Of a DNA stretch of 20,696 nucleotides, positions 14,492 through 20,696 are shown piece after piece. The notes under the pieces are model-generated. The model had not been told where the DNA came from. It did no database searches and saw only the letters and a program-made list of their open reading frames with translations. The DNA lies in NCBI GenBank assembly GCA_910588435.1, contig CAJUPL010000032.1, forward strand, positions 1 through 20,696. Direction: 5' to 3'. Each line of letters starts with the position of its first letter. Positions within the stretch are counted from its first letter, which is position 1. The DNA is from an uncultured Eggerthellaceae bacterium (lineage in GTDB: Bacteria; Actinomycetota; Coriobacteriia; Coriobacteriales; Eggerthellaceae). Made by a program: the position numbers and the translations under genes.

Positions 14492-15979
14492 ATGACTGAA
14501 GGAACCACGAAGGGAACGGCGGCTGCGCCCCAAACGGCCAGCACCGCATCAGCTGCACCTGCTGCTGAGAAGGCGCCTGTGAAGGCTCACGCAGCATCTG
14601 GCGCAGATGATCATCCCACTGTGGCAACCAACAAGAAGAAGGGCGACCCCTTCAAGCAGACGCTGACCGTCAAGGACATGGTGGTCTGGGGCCTCATCAC
14701 GATGGTCCCCATCTCGCCCATGGCTGTATATGGGGGCGTGTTCGCAGATTCCGGCGGCATGCCAACGCTGGCGTTCTTGATCGGTTTCGTAGCAGTGCTG
14801 TTCTCAGTGTTCTCATTCGGCATCATGATCCAGCACTTCCCGTCATCAGGCTCCATATTCACGTATGTGAGCCATGTGTTCGGGAAGGCGCCAGGCTTCA
14901 TTGCTGGATGGCTGATGCTGTTGCAGTACCTGGTCAGCCCCGCAATGGTGTACTTGATCGCGGCTATCGCAATACATTCGTTGGTGCCGGACATACCCAT
15001 ACTGGCGCTTTGCTTCGGGTTCTTGATCATCGTGGGCGTGGTCTCGCTCATAGGCATGAAGACGGCCATGGTGGTGAACAAGATCGCGCTGATAGCTCAG
15101 TTGGTGGTGTTGGCGCTATTCGTTGGGTGCGGCATCATCTACATAGTGGGCCATCCGGGCAGCGCGAACTTCTCCCCTGAGAACATCGTGAACCCGGCCA
15201 AGTTCGAATTCGGCGGGACGATGTCAGCAGTCTCCTTGGCTGTGATGTCATACGTCGGCTTCGGCGCCATCGCAACGCTCACGCAAGAGGCGAAGGATCC
15301 AAAGCATGGGCCATCACGCGCCATGTTGATCATGTCCATCGTGCTATGCGTCCTCTACGTTGCGCAATGCTTCATAGCAACTTGCGTTGACCCGTCAGGC
15401 GCTGCCTTCCAGGGTGACACTGACAATGCGTTCTACGCAGTGGCGAAGCTGGCCGCAGGGCCGTGGCTGATGGTCATCTGCGCTGTTGGCGTTGCGCTAG
15501 CGCAAGGAGTCTTCACAGCCATAGCTCAGCAGAACTCCATCGCATTCGTCATGTTCACCATGGCGAAGGGCGGCTGCCTGCCGAAGTTCATGGCCAAGAT
15601 GGACAAGCGCACGAATTCTCCGCTCAATGCGGTCATCTTCATAATCTGCTTGTCAATCGTGCTCACGCTGGTGTTCCACTTCAGCGGGATAGACATGAAC
15701 ACGGTGGTGAAGATCTCCAACTTCGGCGCGCTGTCCACCTACGTGATGCTGAACCTGTCAGTGATCGTGTTCTGCTGGTTCCAGCTGAAGGAGCGCAAGG
15801 GCGCGAAGGCTGTGTTCATGCACTTGATCTTCCCGGCGCTTGGCGGCCTTGTCTGCTTCGCCATCATGCTCTCCGTTGGCGACATAGCGCTTGCCGTTGG
15901 CTTCATCTTCATCCTGATAGGGATCGTGTACTACCTGGTCCTCACCAAGGTGCTGAAGAGGCAGATAGATCTGGGGTAG
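14492..15979 (+). CDS. APC-family amino-acid/polyamine permease
   Basis: A 495-residue transporter with twelve predicted membrane segments. MVPISPMAVYGGVFADSGG, FPSSGSIFTYVSHVFGKAPGFIAGWLMLLQYL and SYVGFGAIATLTQEAKDPKHGPSRAM match the PuuP-like branch of the APC family, which takes up amino acids or putrescine. The first 55 residues are a cytoplasmic Ala/Pro/Lys-rich extension, as also seen in shorter form in the transporter before it. The ATG at 14492 has AAGGAG eight bases upstream; a GTG at 14483 overlaps that site and was not used. It is followed by the carboxypeptidase gene after 69 bases, so both are probably cotranscribed. Substrate not assignable. Confidence 0.85.
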   Translation: MTEGTTKGTAAAPQTASTASAAPAAEKAPVKAHAASGADDHPTVATNKKKGDPFKQTLTVKDMVVWGLITMVPISPMAVYGGVFADSGGMPTLAFLIGFVAVLFSVFSFGIMIQHFPSSGSIFTYVSHVFGKAPGFIAGWLMLLQYLVSPAMVYLIAAIAIHSLVPDIPILALCFGFLIIVGVVSLIGMKTAMVVNKIALIAQLVVLALFVGCGIIYIVGHPGSANFSPENIVNPAKFEFGGTMSAVSLAVMSYVGFGAIATLTQEAKDPKHGPSRAMLIMSIVLCVLYVAQCFIATCVDPSGAAFQGDTDNAFYAVAKLAAGPWLMVICAVGVALAQGVFTAIAQQNSIAFVMFTMAKGGCLPKFMAKMDKRTNSPLNAVIFIICLSIVLTLVFHFSGIDMNTVVKISNFGALSTYVMLNLSVIVFCWFQLKERKGAKAVFMHLIFPALGGLVCFAIMLSVGDIALAVGFIFILIGIVYYLVLTKVLKRQIDLG

Positions 15980-16048
15980 CTCCTGGGTTGCACCTATAGA
16001 ACGATATCCGAAGCGGCCTTCGAGACCGCCAACTGAAAGGAAAAGGAA

Positions 16049-17548
16049 ATGGCTGATACGAAACCCACATCATCACCTTCATTCACCGTCACAGTGAATG
16101 ACCCCGCGAAGGCCGCAAAGCCCGAGGTGACCATCCCAGAGCCTGCTAGCAAGAGCTATACCTGGAAGGGCAAGGGGAAGAGCATCAAGTACGCAGCAAC
16201 CGCTGAGATGCTCCCGCTCCATCAGGACGACGGCGTGCTCATCGGGCATATGTTCGCCCTGTCTTACGTGACCGATCAGCAAGACAAGACGGACAGGCCG
16301 GTCACGTTCTGCTGGAACGGCGGCCCTGGCGGATCGTCTGCCATGGTGAACATCGGCGGCATGGGCCCGCGCCGCGTGCCCATCTCAAGCCAGGAGCAGC
16401 TCCCGTGCCCAACGCAGCCTGAGGACAACCCATGGTCCATCCTGCCTGATTCAGACCTCATCTTCTTGGACGCCATGGGAACGGGATATTCGAAGATAGC
16501 TGAAGGCTATGATGCCAAGAAGGTCTGGGGCGTTGACGGTGACGCTGACGCGTTCATGCGCGGCATAGCTCAATGGCTGACCACTCATGACAGGTGGAAC
16601 TCGCCGTTGTATCTGTATGGTGAGTCATACGGCACCATGAGGAACTCAGTGCTGATGCGCGTCCTTGGGGAGCGCGGCATCGCTCTCACGGGCGTGATAG
16701 AGCAGTCCACCATCCTTGACTACGCGCCAACGCTTCCTGGCAATGATCTGTACTACATGGGCATGACCCCGGTGTATGCAGCAACGGCGAACTACTTCGG
16801 CAAGGCTGGCAAGGGCCAAGACCAGTTCAAGTGGTTCGACAAGGCCTGGCAATTCGTTGACGACACCCTGGCAGCCGCCCTCATCAAGAGCGATGAGATC
16901 ACTCCTGAGGAGGAGGCAAAGGTTGCGAAGGAGATGTCTGAGCTGATCGGTCTTCCGGCTGACCTCATCCAGAAGAAGCATCTGCGCATTGAGCTGGATA
17001 CCTTCCGCAAGACCATCTTGGCTGACGAAGGCCTCTTCACTGGCCGTTATGACACGCGCTTCACTGAGGCTCAGTACATGGATGTCCAGGGTGACAATGA
17101 GTTCTTCGCTGGCGAGGATCCGTCTGGCGATGCCATCATGACGCCTGATGAGTCAGCTTGGATGAAGCTGGTGCAAGAGACTGGCTTCAAGGGAAGCCCC
17201 ATCAACATCCTGCTCTCCTTCAAGGTGAACGAGGATTGGAACTGGACGCATCAGGCACCTGGCACCATGGGAAGCCCATGTTGCCCGAACACCGCTTACG
17301 ACATGTCCACCGCCCTTCGCCGCAATCCGAAGTGCCGCGTTCTGTTCTTCGGCGGCATACATGACGCGGCCACTCCGTTCTGGAATGTGAAGCATGCCAT
17401 GTCCAAGATGTTCCTGCCAGATTATCTGAAGGAGCGCATCGAATACCACGTGCATGAGAACGGACACATGGCATATGAGGACCAGCCAACGCTAGAGAAG
17501 ATGGCTCCTGAACTGCACGCCTTCTATGAGAAGCGCCATCAGGCCTAA
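16049..17548 (+). CDS. S10-family serine carboxypeptidase, apparently cytoplasmic
   Basis: A 499-residue protein with the alpha/beta-hydrolase signatures of peptidase family S10: WNGGPGGSS (89-97, oxyanion region), GESYG (191-195, nucleophile Ser193), GGIHDAATPFWN (Asp439) and HENGHMAY (His473). These enzymes remove C-terminal amino acids from peptides. There is no signal peptide, whereas eukaryotic and many bacterial relatives are secreted or vacuolar, so this copy should work inside the cell on imported peptides. A GAAAGGAAAAGG site precedes the ATG. It lies between an amino-acid permease and an Ntn hydrolase, spaced 18 bases from the latter, consistent with one peptide-degradation operon. 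Confidence 0.9.
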   Translation: MADTKPTSSPSFTVTVNDPAKAAKPEVTIPEPASKSYTWKGKGKSIKYAATAEMLPLHQDDGVLIGHMFALSYVTDQQDKTDRPVTFCWNGGPGGSSAMVNIGGMGPRRVPISSQEQLPCPTQPEDNPWSILPDSDLIFLDAMGTGYSKIAEGYDAKKVWGVDGDADAFMRGIAQWLTTHDRWNSPLYLYGESYGTMRNSVLMRVLGERGIALTGVIEQSTILDYAPTLPGNDLYYMGMTPVYAATANYFGKAGKGQDQFKWFDKAWQFVDDTLAAALIKSDEITPEEEAKVAKEMSELIGLPADLIQKKHLRIELDTFRKTILADEGLFTGRYDTRFTEAQYMDVQGDNEFFAGEDPSGDAIMTPDESAWMKLVQETGFKGSPINILLSFKVNEDWNWTHQAPGTMGSPCCPNTAYDMSTALRRNPKCRVLFFGGIHDAATPFWNVKHAMSKMFLPDYLKERIEYHVHENGHMAYEDQPTLEKMAPELHAFYEKRHQA

Positions 17549-17566
17549 CGGGAGGAGATGTAACAG

Positions 17567-18937
17567 ATGCTTACTACAGAGCAACAGCAAATGGTGGATC
17601 ATGCGCAGCTGCAGCAGATCAACGGGTGGCAGCACATCAAGGTGAAGGGCTCCCCGTATGAGCGCGGCTTCCAAGAGGGCTACCTTCTGGTGGATGAGTA
17701 CAAGGATGCCATGCGCGTCTATGAGTATATGACCATGCAGACCTTCGGCATGCCGTACGATTTCTTCGCGAAGAAATCAATTGAGCTGCACAAGGACAAG
17801 ATCCCTGACATCTTCATCCAGGAGCTGCAGGGCATGGCTGACGGCCTGACCGCAGCTGGCTATGAGACGTCCCTTGATGACGTCATAGCTTGGAATGATT
17901 GGATGGAGATCACGGGTTACTGGTGGCCTCAGAATGCTGGCAAGGTCATGGGCCGTGAGGCCATGAGGACGCACCGCAAGCAGCTGAACTCCTGCTCAGC
18001 CATCGTGGCAACTGGGAACGCCACCGTTGACGGGAAGCCCTACTTGGGGCATCAGTCATTCGACGAGTTCTGGTCAGGGCAATACTTCAATGTATGCAAG
18101 CGCGTTGAGGTGGAAGATGGTGACGGCCATTCATTCATCATGCAGGCATCAGGTCCATGCATGCTGGCTTCCATGACTGACTTCTACGTCACAGACGCTC
18201 ATCTGAACATCACGGAGACCACGCTTGCAGGCTTTGATCGCTACGATGATTCTGGCACGCCAGAGTGGGTTCGCATCCGTGATGCAGTCCAATACTCAAG
18301 CAACATAGATGAGTTCGTGAAGAGGCTCGATGAGGGCAATAATGGCGGATATGCGAACGCTTGGCTGATCGCCGATCACAACACAGGTGAGATCGCCCGC
18401 TATGAGCAGGGCCTTGAGTTCACCTCACTTGAGCGCACGTTCGATGGCACGTTCTTCGGCTGCAACGCCGTGTTCGATCCGCGCATCCGCAACCTTGAGT
18501 GCAAGGACAACGGCTTCAATGATCCGCGTCAGCAGACAGGCGCTCGTCGCCAGAGGTGGATGGAGCTCATAGACCAGTACTACGGAATGATAGACGTTGA
18601 GGTGGTCAAGAAGATGCTGGCTGACACCTACGATGTCTACCTTGGCTACAACAATCCGTCTAGCCGCTGTATCTGCTCTCACTACGACGTGGATCCGCAG
18701 TACTACGCAGATGACCCAGACGCCGTTTGGAACATCCCGTTCTATCCAGCCGGTTCTTGCGATGCGAAGTGCGCAGGTCCTGATGATGTGGCGCATATGA
18801 AGATGTGGGGCCGCTACGGCCGCGCTGACGGCGTTGAGTTCAACGCAGAGGACTTCATGGACCAGCATCCGCTTTGGAAGTGGATGGAAGGCTACCTGGA
18901 GGATAGGCCCACGCAGCCCTGGACATTGTTCGACTAG
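17567..18937 (+). CDS. C45/phospholipase-B-like Ntn hydrolase
   Basis: A 456-residue Ntn-type hydrolase. GSPYERGFQEGYLL, ELQGMADGL, DVIAWNDWMEITGYWW and then NSCSAIVATGNATVDGKPYLGHQ fit the C45 acyltransferase/phospholipase-B-like group, with Cys143 as the likely nucleophile exposed by self-cleavage. Members cleave amide bonds; in this family penicillin acyltransferase is the known example, while many bacterial members have no assigned substrate. The next parts, GPCMLASMTDFYVTDAHLNITETT and NAWLIADHNTGEIARYEQGLEF, are also typical. No signal peptide is seen. It has GGGAGGAG before the ATG and follows the carboxypeptidase closely. In this context a peptide or N-acyl amino acid substrate is plausible. 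Confidence 0.8.
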   Translation: MLTTEQQQMVDHAQLQQINGWQHIKVKGSPYERGFQEGYLLVDEYKDAMRVYEYMTMQTFGMPYDFFAKKSIELHKDKIPDIFIQELQGMADGLTAAGYETSLDDVIAWNDWMEITGYWWPQNAGKVMGREAMRTHRKQLNSCSAIVATGNATVDGKPYLGHQSFDEFWSGQYFNVCKRVEVEDGDGHSFIMQASGPCMLASMTDFYVTDAHLNITETTLAGFDRYDDSGTPEWVRIRDAVQYSSNIDEFVKRLDEGNNGGYANAWLIADHNTGEIARYEQGLEFTSLERTFDGTFFGCNAVFDPRIRNLECKDNGFNDPRQQTGARRQRWMELIDQYYGMIDVEVVKKMLADTYDVYLGYNNPSSRCICSHYDVDPQYYADDPDAVWNIPFYPAGSCDAKCAGPDDVAHMKMWGRYGRADGVEFNAEDFMDQHPLWKWMEGYLEDRPTQPWTLFD

Positions 18938-18943
18938 CCATCC

Positions 18944-18990
18944 GGAGGGACTGGCTGGCGGCAGCCTTGCTAGGCGGTCAGTCCCTCCTT
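18944..18990 (+). other. Intercistronic hairpin before the PepC gene
   Basis: GGAGGGACTG (18944-18953) pairs perfectly with CAGTCCCTCC (18979-18988), with a 25-base loop region, followed by TTCACA. The short T run makes full termination uncertain. It may reduce read-through or protect the upstream mRNA. Confidence 0.6.
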
Positions 18991-19034
18991 CACATAGATC
19001 AACCAATGAAGCGAAACGGAAAGGGGATATCAAG

Positions 19035-20387
19035 ATGAGATTATCAAAGGAACAGATCAAGAAGATGTCCGAGTCCTATGGCAAGGCCAAGACTCAGCAG
19101 GTTGCGGAGCGAGCAGTCAAGAAGAATGGCATTCTGCAATCCGCTGAGGACGTTGATGTGCTGAAGGAGCTCTCACCAGCCAACTTCGCATTCACCATCG
19201 ACTTGGACAAGGAAGCTGTTGCGAACCAGAAGATGTCTGGCCGCTGCTGGATGTTCGCTTGCCTGAACACCCTTCGCTTCCATATCGAAAAGGAGCTGGA
19301 TCTGCCGAAGGGCACCTTCGAGCTGTCTCAGGCATACCTGGCTTTCTACAATAAGCTGGAGCGTGCGGCATGGTTCATGGACCACATCGTGAAGACGGCA
19401 GACAAGGATCTTGACGATCGCGAGGTCAACTGGCTGATCTCAGCACCTATGCAAGACGGCGGTGACTGGGATATGATCTGCGCGCTGGTCAAGAAGTACG
19501 GCGTTGTGCCGCATCAGGCAATGTCTGAGACCCACTGCACGAACAACACCGCAGAGCTGAACACGGTGCTCTCCAACCTCCTTCGTCAAGACGCCATCAA
19601 GCTGCGCTCCATGGCGCGCGAAGGCAAGGACACCACAGACACGCAGCTTGAGATGCTGAACGACGTCTACCGCGTGCTTGCCGTATGCTTCGGTGAGCCG
19701 CCTGAGAAGTTCAGCTTCCAGTACGAGGATGCCAAGGGCAACTACCATGCAGACTTCGACATCACGCCGCTTGAGTTCTACAAGAAGTACGTGAACATCG
19801 ATCTTGATGACTACATCGGCGTCATCAACGTGCCCGGTGCGAACAGGCCCTACATGCGCATGTATACCATCCAGGACTCCGATCAGATCCCTGAGCGCGA
19901 GAACCTGTACCTGAACGTGCCGATGCCAGACCTCAAGGACCTGGTCATCAAGATGCTGAAGGCTGGGGAGCCCATCTGGTTCGGCTCAGATGTCTTGCAG
20001 CATTGCGATCGCATGGCTGGCGTCATGGCGAAGGACCTCTTCGACACCGACGAGATGTTCGGGATCACCATGGACATGGACAAGGAGCAGCGCTACGACA
20101 TGAAGGACAGCCTGCCCACGCACGCCATGGTCATCGCTGGCGTGGATCTTGGCGCTGACGGCAAGCCCACCAAGTGGAAGATCGAGAACTCTTGGGGCAC
20201 CGAGAACGGCGGCAAGAAGACCGGCAACAATGGTTACTTCGTCTGTGATGATTGGTGGTTCGACAACTTCGTATATGAGGTGGCCATCCGCAAGGATCTG
20301 CTCACCTCTGAGCAGCAAGCTGTGCTCGGAACGGAGCCTATCGTTTGGCCGTTCTGGAACAGCTTCAATCCTGTGCTTTCCGCCTGA
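19035..20387 (+). CDS. pepC: Aminopeptidase C (bleomycin hydrolase family, C1B)
   Basis: A 450-residue protein of the usual length for PepC. The papain-like catalytic set is complete: Gln65 and Cys71 in NQKMSGRCWMFACLN, His363 in LPTHAMVIAGVD and Asn385 in KIENSWGTENGG. Family members form cytoplasmic hexamers that cut amino acids from peptide N-termini. The C-terminal end, WPFWNSFNPVLSA, differs in detail from the short tail that sets aminopeptidase activity in known members. The start at 19035 is preceded by AAAGGGG; an open frame reaching back to 18834 overlaps the previous gene and has no ribosome site. The strong terminator after it ends the peptide cluster. Confidence 0.92.
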   Translation: MRLSKEQIKKMSESYGKAKTQQVAERAVKKNGILQSAEDVDVLKELSPANFAFTIDLDKEAVANQKMSGRCWMFACLNTLRFHIEKELDLPKGTFELSQAYLAFYNKLERAAWFMDHIVKTADKDLDDREVNWLISAPMQDGGDWDMICALVKKYGVVPHQAMSETHCTNNTAELNTVLSNLLRQDAIKLRSMAREGKDTTDTQLEMLNDVYRVLAVCFGEPPEKFSFQYEDAKGNYHADFDITPLEFYKKYVNIDLDDYIGVINVPGANRPYMRMYTIQDSDQIPERENLYLNVPMPDLKDLVIKMLKAGEPIWFGSDVLQHCDRMAGVMAKDLFDTDEMFGITMDMDKEQRYDMKDSLPTHAMVIAGVDLGADGKPTKWKIENSWGTENGGKKTGNNGYFVCDDWWFDNFVYEVAIRKDLLTSEQQAVLGTEPIVWPFWNSFNPVLSA

Positions 20388-20398
20388 TAGGCGTTAAG

Positions 20399-20445
20399 CT
20401 TTCCACCCCTTGGAAAGGGCCCGCGCCTTACGCGTGGGCCCTTTT
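20399..20445 (+). terminator. pepC: Terminator after pepC with a competing upstream stem
   Basis: AAAGGGCCC-GCG (20414-20425) pairs with CGC-GT-GGGCCCTTT (20431-20444) with a two-base bulge, followed by T. Upstream, CTTTCC (20399-20404) can instead pair with GGAAAG (20412-20417), which takes the terminator's left arm. This may be chance. Confidence 0.8.
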
Positions 20446-20453
20446 CCTGCAAC

Positions 20454-20520
20454 CAGCACCCTTGCTGCTCCAAAAGTGCTGCACAGGCAAAGTGCATGCC
20501 TGTGCACTTTTATAACGGCC
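20454..20520. terminator. Second hairpin pair, likely bidirectional terminator
   Basis: CAGCA/TGCTG (20454-20467) is followed by a large symmetric hairpin: AAAAGTG (20472-20478) with CACTTTT (20505-20511) enclosing CACAGGCA (20482-20489) with TGCCTGTG (20497-20504), with a CTG bulge. The A and T flanks let it terminate on both strands. It is followed by ATAACGGCCTTTAAC, which also follows the other repeat hairpins. Confidence 0.7.
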
Positions 20521-20537
20521 TTTAACCAGATGCTCCT

Positions 20538-20661
20538 GCAGCCTTGCTGCCTTGGATCCGGTGTCGCGGGTGCAAGCACCCGCTCTTTTTACTACGGCCT
20601 TTAACATGGTTGTTCATTTCATTCACAACCATGTAGCGGCCTTGGTGGCCTCCCGGCCACC
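20538..20661 (+). repeat. Three-hairpin intergenic repeat element, copy 2
   Basis: The order matches copy 1. GCAGC/GCTGC (20538-20550) leads. GCGGGTG/CACCCGC (20566-20583) follows with TCTTTTT, a good terminator. ACATGGTTGT (20604-20613) pairs with ACAACCATGT (20625-20634) around the TCATTTCATT loop, framed by GGCC/GGCC (20596-20599 with 20638-20641). GGTGGCC (20644-20650) pairs with GGCCACC (20655-20661). Compared with copy 1, several stem pairs change together (C-G to T-A, A-T to G-C, A-T to T-A, C-G to G-C), so structure, not sequence, seems to be conserved. Confidence 0.7.
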
Positions 20662-20671
20662 TGTTCAACCT

Positions 20672-20693
20672 GCAGCACTGACCCCATTGCTGC
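20672..20693 (+). repeat. Start of a possible further repeat unit, cut by the window end
   Basis: GCAGCA (20672-20677) pairs with TGCTGC (20688-20693). Similar GCAGC-type hairpins open the units at 20454 and 20538, which suggests that the array continues beyond this window. Confidence 0.4.
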
Positions 20694-20696
20694 CCC

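Noticed and set aside
15463..15999. 178-codon plus-strand frame overlapping the end of the second APC gene
   Set aside because: It overlaps a well-supported gene in another frame and has a His/Arg-rich shadow composition.
18834..19034. Longer start for PepC reaching into the C45 gene
   Set aside because: No ribosome site, overlap of about 100 bases with the previous gene plus the hairpin at 18944-18988; the 19035 start gives normal family length.
20454..20696. CRISPR-like array
   Set aside because: Units are irregular in length, the repeats vary within stems, and there are no uniform spacers or cas genes.

Overview
The window looks like a chromosomal segment from an anaerobic actinomycete of the Eggerthellaceae (Coriobacteriia). 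The main clue is the 605-residue regulator with an MFS-like membrane domain fused to a LuxR helix-turn-helix, lying divergent to a molybdopterin oxidoreductase. That pairing is a hallmark of Eggerthella and relatives. Moderately high GC, a peptidase-rich cluster and Ntn-type dipeptidases also fit. No rRNA, tRNA, CRISPR array, insertion sequence or phage gene was seen. Genus and species cannot be fixed from sequence alone.

Layout. (1) 1-726: a multi-hairpin repeat element, a leader-like region, a 58-residue protein and its terminator. (2) 770-4786, plus strand: an EamA-type permease, then a compact operon of ATP-grasp ligase, MarR regulator, amino-acid-binding lipoprotein and ABC permease. A 16-bp perfect palindrome sits just after a TATAAT box. 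The last three ORF junctions are two ATGA overlaps and a short gap with a TTG start. No ABC ATPase is encoded. (3) 4923-10258: the membrane LuxR regulator (minus) and a divergent unit of Mo-enzyme large subunit, small subunit and an unrecognised 91-residue protein, ending in a strong bidirectional terminator. (4) 10300-20445: a peptide and amino-acid utilisation cluster with a C69 dipeptidase (minus), then two APC transporters, an S10 carboxypeptidase, a C45/phospholipase-B-like Ntn hydrolase and a PepC aminopeptidase (plus). (5) 20388-20696: a run of hairpins containing a second copy of the repeat element at the window start.

The most unusual system is the Mo-enzyme pair. The large subunit aligns by eye with catechol-dehydroxylase/transhydroxylase-type enzymes, but all four cysteines that normally hold the N-terminal [4Fe-4S] cluster are replaced (S28, Y33, N61, N64). 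The partner keeps the fold signature of a ferredoxin-like electron-transfer subunit but has lost most cluster cysteines (F33, N36, A39, F88, Y91). Both halves therefore seem to have lost their iron-sulfur wire together, while the genes remain intact, well translated in appearance and under what looks like dedicated LuxR control. The inference is a Mo/W enzyme that needs no external electrons, for example a hydroxyl-transfer, hydration or isomerisation enzyme.

The second point of interest is the repeat element at both window ends: three successive hairpins whose loops and frame are conserved while the stems change in a compensated way.
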